Below, piece after piece: positions 54,573-61,306 of a DNA stretch of 64,000 nucleotides; within the stretch, counting starts at the first letter, position 1, and every line of letters begins with the position of its first letter. Made by a program: the position numbers and the translations under genes. Under the pieces are notes generated by a model, which was given only the letters and a program-made list of their open reading frames with translations, was not told the origin of the DNA and did not search any database. This DNA is from Paenibacillus harenae (GTDB taxonomy: Bacteria; Bacillota; Bacilli; Paenibacillales; Paenibacillaceae), in contig NZ_JAUSST010000003.1 in the NCBI RefSeq assembly GCF_030812415.1, positions 744,001 through 808,000 of the forward strand, given 5' to 3'.

Positions 54573-54719
54573 TTATAAGCTAGTGCTGGTATCCTGTTCC
54601 TTCGGACCTTGTTTACTGCGATAGAAGTACCAGCAATCGTTAAGCAGCTTGATTTGTCTGCGATCCTTCTTCTGAAATGCGCGCATCAGTTGATTGCATA
54701 GCCACTGCGGCATGCGCAT
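54573..54719 (-). CDS. cmpA: Cortex morphogenetic protein CmpA-like
   Basis: A 48-residue protein that is easily missed because of its size. The core MPQWLCNQLMRAFQKKDRRQ and IKLLNDCWYFYRSKQ follows Bacillus CmpA closely (MPxWLxxQxxxAFxxKDxxQIKLLNxCWYFYRxK). CmpA is a sporulation adaptor that, in Bacillus, takes part in coat-cortex quality control through SpoIVA and ClpXP. The first ATG (54717-54719) is about six bases from GGAGGAGG; a second ATG two codons on matches the Bacillus start. The tail after residue 38 is longer than in Bacillus. A 14-bp palindrome TTGTA-ATAC-TACAA (54744-54757) lies just upstream. Confidence 0.85.
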   Translation of the reverse strand: MRMPQWLCNQLMRAFQKKDRRQIKLLNDCWYFYRSKQGPKEQDTSTSL

Positions 54720-54791
54720 CGTCCTCCTCCCGAGCCCAACATGTTGTAATACTACAATATGGGGCAGGGCGGATGTCCGTGCAGGTCCATT

Positions 54792-55154
54792 CTAATTGCC
54801 GAGCTCTTCCTCGTATTCCTCGTACCATTGCTCAAGCTGAGCTTGAAGCGCCCGGATTTCGGTCAGCAGCGAGATGAGCGGATAAGACTTCTCTTGAACC
54901 GCGGAGAAATCGGCCTCCAGCTCATTGATGTAGGCGAGTCCGCTTACGATAGAGATTGAATTGTCATGGAGTTCGACCGCGTCGCATTCAGCAACGGCGT
55001 AAGGCAGGCTAGGTACGCGATCGGCCGTTAGCTTGTCGATTTCTTTATGAAGGCGCAAGTTGAGCGCGCTGAGCTGGTAAGCATGGGATTCGGGCATTTC
55101 AACGAATAGAATGGTTTCATTTTGCTTCATTAGGACATAACGCATTGTTGCCAT
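54792..55154 (-). CDS. Hypothetical protein of 120 residues
   Basis: An acidic protein with an N-terminal beta-like part (MRYVLMKQNETILFVEMPES), a middle section LRLHKEIDKLTADRVP, and a C-terminal helix rich in Glu and Gln ending YEEYEEELGN. GAGGGGAG precedes the ATG at a longish distance. No family is recognised. It is transcribed in the same direction as cmpA, 72 bp before it. Confidence 0.6.
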   Translation of the reverse strand: MATMRYVLMKQNETILFVEMPESHAYQLSALNLRLHKEIDKLTADRVPSLPYAVAECDAVELHDNSISIVSGLAYINELEADFSAVQEKSYPLISLLTEIRALQAQLEQWYEEYEEELGN

Positions 55155-55247
55155 AAAATGTTCTGAACTCCCCTCGATTATAACATTCCTACTTGACAGT
55201 GTAGCGTATCGTACCTTTAAAATTCAAGTAGTAGGGGGAGAATAACG

Positions 55248-55727
55248 ATGAATGACGAAACGCTGCAGCAATGGGTTGAACAAATTTCGATGACATTCTT
55301 TGGACGGGCTTTCACGCACCGCGCGACGTTCAACAGCCGATTAAAGGCGACGGGAGGCCGTTACTTTACGCGTACGCATAATATCGAGATCAGCCCTCAC
55401 CAACTGACTGTTTATGGACGAGAAGAAACGGAAAAAATCATTAAGCATGAGCTTTGCCATTATCATCTGCACATTCTCAAACGAGGTTATAAGCATCGGG
55501 ATGCGGACTTTAAGCAATTGCTCGCACATGTAGGCGGATCACGTTACTGTCAATCGCTGCCGGAGCGCTCGGAACGTCAGACAAGGCCTTATCGCTATAA
55601 GCTTGTGTGCTCCAAATGCGGGATCGAATATTTGCGAAAGAAGAAGCTTGACCCGGCCAAATACGCATGCGGCAAATGCCGCGGAAAATTAATAATGATA
55701 ACGCTTGACATTGAAAATGAAGCGTGA
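55248..55727 (+). CDS. SprT-like zinc metalloprotein
   Basis: A 159-residue SprT/YdcK family protein. The metalloprotease-type motif HELCHYHLH (HExxH plus His) lies near residue 65, and a zinc ribbon (CSKCG and CGKC) closes the protein. Eukaryotic SPRTN relatives cut DNA-protein crosslinks; the bacterial role is unknown. A GGGGGAG site is seven or eight bases before the ATG. The tRNA promoter begins inside its last codons. Confidence 0.9.
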   Translation: MNDETLQQWVEQISMTFFGRAFTHRATFNSRLKATGGRYFTRTHNIEISPHQLTVYGREETEKIIKHELCHYHLHILKRGYKHRDADFKQLLAHVGGSRYCQSLPERSERQTRPYRYKLVCSKCGIEYLRKKKLDPAKYACGKCRGKLIMITLDIENEA

Positions 55728-55733
55728 TAAATT
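55705..55733 (+). promoter_or_regulatory. Promoter of the first tRNA group
   Basis: TTGACA (55705-55710), 17 bp, TAAATT (55728-55733), 22 bp upstream of tRNA-Asn and overlapping the end of the SprT gene. Confidence 0.65.
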
Positions 55734-55754
55734 ATTACTTGTCACTTTTACTTT

Positions 55755-55830
55755 TCCCTGATAGCTCAGTTGGTAGAGCACTCGACTGTTAATCGAGTTG
55801 TCACAGGTTCGAGTCCTGTTCGGGGAGCCA
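55755..55830 (+). tRNA. tRNA-Asn(GUU)
   Basis: Full cloverleaf: acceptor TCCCTGA/TCGGGGA, anticodon GTT in loop CTGTTAA, T-loop TTCGAGT, and CCA encoded. Confidence 0.95.
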
Positions 55831-55835
55831 GATTT

Positions 55836-55926
55836 GGAGAGATACCCAAGTGGCTCAAGGGGACCCTCTGCTAAGGGGTTAGACTGCGTAAGTGGTGCGA
55901 GGGTTCGAATCCCTCTCTCTCCGCCA
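55836..55926 (+). tRNA. tRNA-Ser(GCU)
   Basis: A class II tRNA with long variable arm; acceptor GGAGAGA/TCTCTCC, anticodon GCT, and encoded CCA. It is 5 bp after tRNA-Asn. Confidence 0.95.
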
Positions 55927-55954
55927 CGATTTTTTCTCAAGTGATTGCAACGGG

Positions 55955-55979
55955 AAGACCGTTCAGCCGGTCTTTTTTA
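55955..55979 (+). terminator. Terminator after tRNA-Asn/Ser
   Basis: AAGACCG (55955-55961) with CGGTCTT (55968-55974) and a T run. Confidence 0.8.
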
Positions 55980-56037
55980 TTTGCCCCGTTATCACGATAA
56001 TACTCGTCATGATCCGATCGATTATTGGCAGTAGCAA

Positions 56038-56112
56038 GGCCCGTTGGTCAAGGGGTTAAGACACCTCCCTTTCACGGAGGTAACAGGGGTTCGAATCCCC
56101 TACGGGTCACCA
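56038..56112 (+). tRNA. tRNA-Glu(UUC), copy 1
   Basis: Acceptor GGCCCGT/ACGGGTC, anticodon TTC, encoded CCA. Its mature sequence is the same as the copy at 58425. Confidence 0.95.
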
Positions 56113-56163
56113 TTAGGATTTACGCTTGTGAAGCAGCTCTCTGGAGTTGATTAACGTTCATGA

Positions 56164-56239
56164 GAGCCATTAGCTCAGTTGGTAGAGCACCTGACTTTTA
56201 ATCAGGGTGTCGAAGGTTCGAGTCCTTCATGGCTCACCA
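56164..56239 (+). tRNA. tRNA-Lys(UUU), copy 1
   Basis: Acceptor GAGCCAT/ATGGCTC, anticodon TTT in loop CTTTTAA, encoded CCA. Same mature sequence as the copy at 58504. Confidence 0.95.
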
Positions 56240-56301
56240 TTTGCTTCAACCCTCGAAGCGAATGCGAATGAAGGAAGCGACATTGCAACAATTTCAAATG
56301 T

Positions 56302-56387
56302 GCGGTAGTGGTGGAATGGCAGACACGCTATCTTGAGGGGGTAGTGGGCGTATGCCCGTGGAGGTTCGAGTCCTCTCTACCGCACCA
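56302..56387 (+). tRNA. tRNA-Leu(GAG), copy 1
   Basis: Class II tRNA; acceptor GCGGTAG/CTACCGC, anticodon GAG in loop TTGAGGG, encoded CCA. It differs by one base in the variable arm from the copy at 58636. Confidence 0.93.
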
Positions 56388-56402
56388 TAACTTATTCAAT
56401 CC

Positions 56403-56431
56403 AATCCTTGCTTCTAGAGCAAGGATTTTTG
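56403..56431 (+). terminator. Terminator after tRNA block 1
   Basis: AATCCTTGCT (56403-56412) with AGCAAGGATT (56418-56427) and T residues. Confidence 0.8.
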
Positions 56432-56742
56432 TTTTTATGTTAAAGACTCTTTACTTACTCTTCGAAACATGTACCTTGAATCGTATGTCTTTAAATGGCT
56501 GTCCTACCTTTAGAGTCCTTTGGTCCACTATCCCCTTGGCTCAGGAATAATAAACATGCAGCTATGCTAATCAGTGTCCGTAATCTCCAAATCACAACGA
56601 AACACTAGAGCAGCACTCTAACTTAACGATGATTCAAAGGGTTCAAATATTACCTGTGATTCACGATGTAGCTCCAAAGATCGAACTAGAGGTTTCTTTT
56701 CAGAATCTGCAATCCCAGTGGCCACTTTCTAAAAGCCATAGT

Positions 56743-57036
56743 CCCCGCAATTGTACAAATCAAAACACGCAACTGAACAACAAAACCACGCAAATTTCGA
56801 GCCGCATGAATACGAGACTCAGCCCGCAAACCCGCGAGTCAAAGACTGCAAGCCCGCAAACTATTTATCCAAAGTCAGCAAAGATGAGATCGCATTTTCA
56901 CAAGCACAGACTGCAATCACAATAAATCTGATGCCGAAAACCCGCAAGCTCTGTACTGAAATCACGCAAAAAAGAGTCCGCAAATTCATGTGTCATGACC
57001 CGCAATCACGCAAGTAAAGGACCGCATATCCGCAGG
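56743..57036. repeat. Phased 22-bp degenerate tandem array of CGCAA words
   Basis: The 687-bp gap 56388-57074 has no gene. After the tRNA terminator and an unremarkable AT-rich part, CGCAA or a close variant recurs at 56746, 56768, 56789, 56803, 56825, 56833, 56847, 56855, 56877, 56891, 56912, 56943, 56965, 56979, 57001, 57009, 57023 and 57031. The steps are almost always 22, 14 or 8 bp. This is two interleaved series of period 22, offset by 14/8, so about 14 decayed units of form CGCAA-N9-CYGCAA-N2. The bases between are poorly conserved. The array ends about 40 bp from the stop codon of the IS1595-like gene. Confidence 0.75.
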
Positions 57037-57074
57037 CTGGTCGTCAATCGAGCAAAGCGGAAAACAAAGCTGGT

Positions 57075-58055
57075 TCAAATTGTTATCCTTGACCTAACCG
57101 AATCTGCTGGTTTCCAATTTGAATAACGAGTTGACCAGTCAATGCGTGATCTCTCGACAGGTATTTTCTTAATGGCTGCCAACTCATGATCTGACCAATT
57201 GGGAACTGGTGAACGAGGTGGCTCCTGCGCAAGACAAAGAGTAAGCAGGTGAACGAGAGAGGAACGGTTGGCATTGGAAACAACGTTTTTTCTGTAGCAA
57301 TATTCATCCAGGTAAGCCTGAGAATATTTAAGAGATAATCCGTGAAAATTCCGATTAAGCCAATGAAAAGCTGATTGCGCTAACTGTGGCAATACATCTT
57401 GAGATTGCGGTAGATTAACGCAATGGCGGTTAATGGTAAGCTGGAGTAGATCTGGGCTGACATGTTCCTTTATGAAACCAGTTTCGACTGAAGGATCAAG
57501 TTTTTGGCGAGGATTTTGGTTTTCCTTCACGAGCTTTATTTTGAAATAGGGAGCTTGATTCGGCCGTGTGCTGCTTGCAGCAATTAAGGCCTGCTCTTTG
57601 TCTAGAGAGTCCATTGTCGGGAGCGGTTGCTTCATATAAACTTCCAGCTTGGCCTCAACGAATCCGGTGAGGAGGTGGCTCCGGTCATATTCCGAAATCA
57701 TCATGCGAATTTTGTTGAGCATCGTCCATGCTGTCTTGTAAGTGACTTGAATCATATCGGCCAGTTGAACAGCGTTGATACTTTCTTCGGTGGATGAGAC
57801 GACAAAGAGAACTTGCAGCCATTTGCGCAGCGACGTACGGCTTTTGTTGAGCATCGTGCCAGTTGTTAAGGTGGTTTGATGCTTACAATCTCTACATTCG
57901 TACAATGGCAGATTCCGTGTTGATATTGTATAGGCAAATGAGTGATCGCAGCGTGGACATCGAAAGCCTGCTGGCCACTTAAGCTTATAAATAAAATCGT
58001 AACAGTCCTGATCCGTCGCAACCATCCGATCAAATTCAATTAAGCTGCCAAGCAT
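57075..58055 (-). CDS. IS1595-like transposase-derived protein, probably inactive or domesticated
   Basis: A 326-residue intact frame. Residues 33-57 form the IS1595-type zinc ribbon (CPRC and CRDC), followed by TTLTTGTMLNKSRTSLRKWL and the helical QLADMIQVTYKTAWTMLNKI. The C-terminal block LNRNFHGLSLKYSQAYLDEY is that of IS1595 transposases. Where the family has V-E-V-D-E with the first catalytic Asp, this protein has FVEAKLEVYMK, so that Asp appears lost. The middle region is also unlike a DDE core. No terminal inverted repeats are seen. AAAGGAGG stands nine bases before the ATG, and the promoter is overlapped by a LexA-type box, so the gene looks maintained. Confidence 0.7.
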   Translation of the reverse strand: MLGSLIEFDRMVATDQDCYDFIYKLKWPAGFRCPRCDHSFAYTISTRNLPLYECRDCKHQTTLTTGTMLNKSRTSLRKWLQVLFVVSSTEESINAVQLADMIQVTYKTAWTMLNKIRMMISEYDRSHLLTGFVEAKLEVYMKQPLPTMDSLDKEQALIAASSTRPNQAPYFKIKLVKENQNPRQKLDPSVETGFIKEHVSPDLLQLTINRHCVNLPQSQDVLPQLAQSAFHWLNRNFHGLSLKYSQAYLDEYCYRKNVVSNANRSSLVHLLTLCLAQEPPRSPVPNWSDHELAAIKKIPVERSRIDWSTRYSNWKPADSVRSRITI

Positions 58056-58085
58056 GCTATCGATCCTCCTTTATCACACTGTTAG

Positions 58086-58115
58086 GAACATATGTTCTTA
58101 TTTATGTGGTACCAA
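58086..58115 (-). promoter_or_regulatory. Promoter with LexA (SOS) box before the IS1595-like gene
   Basis: On the minus strand TTGGTA (58110-58115), 17 bp, TATGTT (58087-58092). The -10 is embedded in GAACATATGTTC (58086-58097), a perfect GAAC-N4-GTTC dyad matching the Gram-positive LexA/DinR consensus except for its first C. Its place over the -10 is where LexA normally represses. Confidence 0.7.
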
Positions 58116-58184
58116 AATACATGAAATCAATCAATAAAAATATGTAGAGCTTTGATGTTCGTTCCTGAGCTAGTGGGAGAGTGG

Positions 58185-58320
58185 AGCAAAGGAAAAAAAG
58201 TAAGTGCAGGATGCGGGATGTGCATAGCAGGTAGAGATGTCCTCACAAGGAGAAGTAAGGTGAAGAGGTACGATAAATGGGGTGAAGTTAGATAAAGTGG
58301 GTTGAAAAGATTGAAGAGAA
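58185..58320. other. Purine-rich stretch
   Basis: Within the 369-bp gap 58056-58424, the plus strand here consists mostly of A and G with few C, reading like repeated GGAGAAG/GGTGAAG words. No convincing gene is seen on either strand. It lies between the SOS promoter and the tRNA promoter. Confidence 0.5.
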
Positions 58321-58350
58321 AGGTAGTAAATTTGCTTTTTAAAAAAAGTC

Positions 58351-58379
58351 TTGTATGTTGGTGGTTTGAATGCTATAAT
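58351..58379 (+). promoter_or_regulatory. Promoter of the second tRNA block
   Basis: TTGTAT (58351-58356), 17 bp, TATAAT (58374-58379) with extended TG, 46 bp before tRNA-Glu copy 2. Confidence 0.75.
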
Positions 58380-58424
58380 CATTTTTGTTGTCTCAAGGGA
58401 ATAAGAATTCCTTGTAAAAATAAT

Positions 58425-58499
58425 GGCCCGTTGGTCAAGGGGTTAAGACACCTCCCTTTCACGGAGGTAACAGGGGTTCGAATCCCCTACGGGTCACCA
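58425..58499 (+). tRNA. tRNA-Glu(UUC), copy 2
   Basis: Same mature sequence as the copy at 56038; encoded CCA. Confidence 0.95.
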
Positions 58500-58503
58500 T
58501 TAA

Positions 58504-58579
58504 GAGCCATTAGCTCAGTTGGTAGAGCACCTGACTTTTAATCAGGGTGTCGAAGGTTCGAGTCCTTCATGGCTCACCA
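58504..58579 (+). tRNA. tRNA-Lys(UUU), copy 2
   Basis: Same mature sequence as the copy at 56164; only 4 bp after tRNA-Glu, against 51 bp in the first block. Confidence 0.95.
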
Positions 58580-58635
58580 TTTGCTTCTTCCCTCGAAGCG
58601 AGTGTAGTGAGAAGACGACCATAGTTACAAAACGT

Positions 58636-58721
58636 GCGGTAGTGGTGGAATGGCAGACACGCTATCTTGAGGGGGTAGTGGGCGTACGCCCGTGGAGGTT
58701 CGAGTCCTCTCTACCGCACCA
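58636..58721 (+). tRNA. tRNA-Leu(GAG), copy 2
   Basis: Like the copy at 56302 with one base change in the variable arm (GTACGCC against GTATGCC). The Lys-Leu spacer keeps traces of similarity to that of the first block. Confidence 0.93.
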
Positions 58722-58737
58722 TAACTTATCCAAAGTC

Positions 58738-58768
58738 AATCCTTGCTTATGCGGCAAGGATTTTTTTG
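58738..58768 (+). terminator. Terminator after tRNA block 2
   Basis: AATCCTTGC (58738-58746) with GCAAGGATT (58754-58762) and a T run; related to the terminator of block 1. Confidence 0.88.
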
Positions 58769-58806
58769 TTGTATTCAGCGTGTCTGCATCACGGGATTTT
58801 CGGCTG

Positions 58807-59145
58807 TCAGGGTCGAATCGTGACGCGCGTCCGAACGGGAACAAGCTTGGACAAAGCGACGACATCGTCGTTGTACATCCGGATACAGCCTTGAGATACG
58901 AGATGACCGATCGAGGAAGGGTTGTTCGTACCGTGTATGCCATAGTGCGGCTTGGAGAGGCCCATCCAGAATGACCCGAACGGTCCGCCTGGATTCGCTT
59001 GCTTATTAATGATAGTGAACTCGCCGGTCGGCGTCTGCGTTACCATCGTACCGATTCCGACAGGAAAGGAACGAGTGACGATATCGCCATCCAGCAAATG
59101 AAGCATTCGGTCCGATAGATCAACGATAATTCGATATGCGGGCAT
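58807..59145 (-). CDS. L,D-transpeptidase (YkuD domain)
   Basis: A 112-residue protein made up of little more than the YkuD catalytic domain: YRIIVDLSDRMLHLLDGDIV, SFPVGIGTMVTQTPTGEF, then HYGIHGTNNPSSIGHLVSQG with catalytic Cys in SQGCIRM. Such enzymes make 3-3 peptide cross-links or attach proteins to peptidoglycan. There is no signal peptide or LysM domain, as in several short spore-related bacillar members, so it may act in the spore or reach the wall by another route. The ATG at 59143-59145 has GGAGGG eight bases upstream. Confidence 0.88.
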   Translation of the reverse strand: MPAYRIIVDLSDRMLHLLDGDIVTRSFPVGIGTMVTQTPTGEFTIINKQANPGGPFGSFWMGLSKPHYGIHGTNNPSSIGHLVSQGCIRMYNDDVVALSKLVPVRTRVTIRP

Positions 59146-59243
59146 AGGTTCTTCCCTCCTTCTCTCCATCTTATGAAGATGTCAGAGGGGAGGCTTAGAC
59201 GCCCGAAGGCGATACAAGCCTATTTTGCGCGGCATATGCGATG

Positions 59244-59289
59244 AATGTAGGAAGGGACGAAGCATCGCCGCTTCGTCCCTTCCTACATT
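59244..59289. terminator. 20-bp perfect hairpin at the 3' end of the permease gene
   Basis: Bases 59244-59263 and 59270-59289 are exact inverse complements with a 6-base loop. It begins within the stop codon of the uracil permease gene. There is no T run on either strand, so it may stabilise the mRNA end rather than terminate alone. Confidence 0.6.
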
Positions 59290-60598
59290 AGTGCTTCGTA
59301 GCTTCCGTATCGTTGGAAAGCCTCAATACTTCGAATAGCTTGAATAGCAGGCTGAGCACGATCGCTACGACAGTTGCAAGCGCCATGCCCGATAGGGAGA
59401 AGTCGCCGATCGTCAGCTTCACGCCGCTAAGCCCAGTGACGAGCACGACCGTCGTCAGGAACATGTTCGTAGGTCTGCCATAGTCGACCTTCGATTCGAC
59501 GAGCATGCGCAATCCGGATGCTGCGATTACGCCGAAGAGCAGCAAGGAGATGCCTCCCATGACGGGAACCGGGATGCCGGAGATAAGCGCCGAGAATTTG
59601 CCGGAGAACGAAAGGATGATCGCAAGCAATGCCGCGCCGCCAATAACGAATGTCGAGTATACCTTCGTAATCGCGAGTACTCCTATGTTCTCTCCATAAG
59701 TCGTATTTGGCGTCGATCCGACGAAGCCGGAAACGATTGTCGAGATGCCGTTGCCGAGCAAGGAACGGTGTAGGCCGGGCTCCTTGGACAAGTCCTTCTC
59801 GACGATATTGCTCGTGACGACCAAATGCCCGATATGCTCGGCAATAACGACCAATGAGGCAGGAATGATCGTCAGTATTGCCGCCCATTCGAAGACCGGC
59901 ATCGTAAACGTTGGAGATTGAATCCAACCGCTGTCACCGACTAATGTGAAATTAGTGAGCCCCATTGCAAAGGCGATGACATAGCCGACCACGATACCGA
60001 TCAAGATCGGGATAATGCGCAGGAATCCGCGGAACAGCACGGAGCCGAGAACGGTGACAGCCAGCGTAACCGTGGATAGCAAGACGATGCTGCCGTCTTG
60101 CGACCAGCTTGCCGCTTCCTCTGGGGTTAGTCCGTCCGGCATGATCCATCCAGCCATCTTGGCCGCTACCGGAATCAGCTCCAATCCGATAACCGCTACG
60201 ATTGCGCCCATCGCCGCTGGCGGAAAAACAACGTTAATCCAGCCTGTCCCGGCTGCTTGAACGAGAAGAGCAACGAGCGTGAACACGATGCCGGCAGCGA
60301 TGAAGCCGCCAAGCGCTGCCGCGTAGTTGCCGCCGCCAGCGGCATGATCGCCGATTACGGCACCGGCAGGGGCGATGAATGCGAAGCTTGAGCCGAGATA
60401 AGCAGGGATTTTACCTTTGCAAATCCATAAGTATAACAAGGTGCCGATCCCGTTCATCAATAGGCAAATCGCAGGATCGACGCCAAGCAGATTCGGTACG
60501 AGCACGGTCGAGCCGAACATAGCGAACAAATGCTGCAGGCTAAGCATGATGCTTGAGCCGATAGGCGGTCTTTCATTAACTCCAATTACGTTTCTCAT
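59288..60598 (-). CDS. Uracil/xanthine permease (NCS2 family)
   Basis: A 436-residue nucleobase-cation symporter of the UraA/PyrP type with about 14 membrane segments. Landmarks are SLQHLFAMFGSTVLVPNLLG, the glycine-rich TM3 AYLGSSFAFIAPAGAVIG, TM8 ASLVVIAEHIGHLVVTSNIV (conserved Glu and His) and the NCS2 block GLHRSLLGNGISTIVSGFVG with STPNTTYGEN (second conserved Glu). Uracil is the likely substrate from UraA-like motifs. GAGAGGAA precedes the ATG. The 273-bp divergent gap to the NfeD gene holds a short GCGAGC/GCTCGC hairpin near 60630 but no PyrR or purine riboswitch that I can recognise. Confidence 0.92.
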   Translation of the reverse strand: MRNVIGVNERPPIGSSIMLSLQHLFAMFGSTVLVPNLLGVDPAICLLMNGIGTLLYLWICKGKIPAYLGSSFAFIAPAGAVIGDHAAGGGNYAAALGGFIAAGIVFTLVALLVQAAGTGWINVVFPPAAMGAIVAVIGLELIPVAAKMAGWIMPDGLTPEEAASWSQDGSIVLLSTVTLAVTVLGSVLFRGFLRIIPILIGIVVGYVIAFAMGLTNFTLVGDSGWIQSPTFTMPVFEWAAILTIIPASLVVIAEHIGHLVVTSNIVEKDLSKEPGLHRSLLGNGISTIVSGFVGSTPNTTYGENIGVLAITKVYSTFVIGGAALLAIILSFSGKFSALISGIPVPVMGGISLLLFGVIAASGLRMLVESKVDYGRPTNMFLTTVVLVTGLSGVKLTIGDFSLSGMALATVVAIVLSLLFKLFEVLRLSNDTEATKH

Positions 60599-60871
60599 GA
60601 TAGAAATTCCTCTCGATTATAGTGCGAGCGGAGCTCGCTATTGGAGCATCCCATAGGTTATATAATATTGTCTATAAAATGGCCCTTGATGATTCTACAT
60701 AGTTAGTATGGGTTTGGCAAGCGTTTTCTCATGAATTTCGACAATTTTCTCACGGTGAAGCCGAACGTTTTAAGAGGAAACGGCTAATGAAATGCAAATT
60801 TATTAACTTTTTTAACGAAGTCTTAGGAGGGAAGGAGGAGAATAAACTGAATAAGAAAGGCAGGTGAGGAG

Positions 60872-61303
60872 ATGGAATGGTGGGGGATATGGCTCATCAT
60901 CGCCGGTGTTTTGCTTGTTATTGAAATGCTGACGCTTACGTTCTACCTGCTCTGGGTCGCGCTGGGCGCAGCCGCCGCCGCGATCGTGGATTTATTTTTT
61001 AGGGCGCCGATATGGGTGGAGTTGCTGGTCGGTTGTGTGGTCGTGTTAATTCTGACGATATTTACAAAACCGTTAACGCGGAGATTCAGGCAATCACGGG
61101 GATATCAGGACGCCGTGGACGAGCTGGTCGGCAAGCAGGGTATCGTTCTGGAGTCCATCGCCGAGGGTGCGCCGGGCATCGTGAAGGTCGGAAATGAAAC
61201 ATGGAGCGCGGTAGCTAACCGGTCTATTGAGAAGGGCAAAACGGTTATCGTGCTGAGCCGAGGCAGCGCTGTACTTCATGTAGAAGAACGGGAAGGGGAA
61301 TGA
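60872..61303 (+). CDS. NfeD-like membrane protein
   Basis: A 143-residue short NfeD protein: two or three N-terminal membrane segments (WGIWLIIAGVLLVIEMLTLT and WVELLVGCVVVLILTIFT) and a C-terminal OB-fold (VGKQGIVLESIAEGAPGIVK, NETWSAVANRSIEKGKTVIV). NfeD proteins partner with SPFH proteins in membrane microdomains. The SPFH gene follows after 3 bp, confirming the pair. Confidence 0.9.
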   Translation: MEWWGIWLIIAGVLLVIEMLTLTFYLLWVALGAAAAAIVDLFFRAPIWVELLVGCVVVLILTIFTKPLTRRFRQSRGYQDAVDELVGKQGIVLESIAEGAPGIVKVGNETWSAVANRSIEKGKTVIVLSRGSAVLHVEEREGE

Positions 61304-61306
61304 GCA

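Noticed and set aside
56308..56925. Short plus-strand frames over tRNA-Leu and the 22-bp array
   Set aside because: They overlap a tRNA or the repeat array and have no start signals; composition is repeat-driven.
56743..57036. CRISPR array
   Set aside because: The period is only 22 bp, only about five bases per half-unit are conserved, there are no repeat-spacer units and no cas genes.
55755..58768. tRNA region as the attachment site of an integrative element
   Set aside because: No integrase, no direct repeat of a tRNA 3' end bounding an element, and both tRNA blocks are complete.
60599..60871. Riboswitch or PyrR attenuator before the uracil permease
   Set aside because: Only a 6-bp hairpin is visible; no purine-riboswitch core or PyrR-type anti-antiterminator pattern could be drawn.
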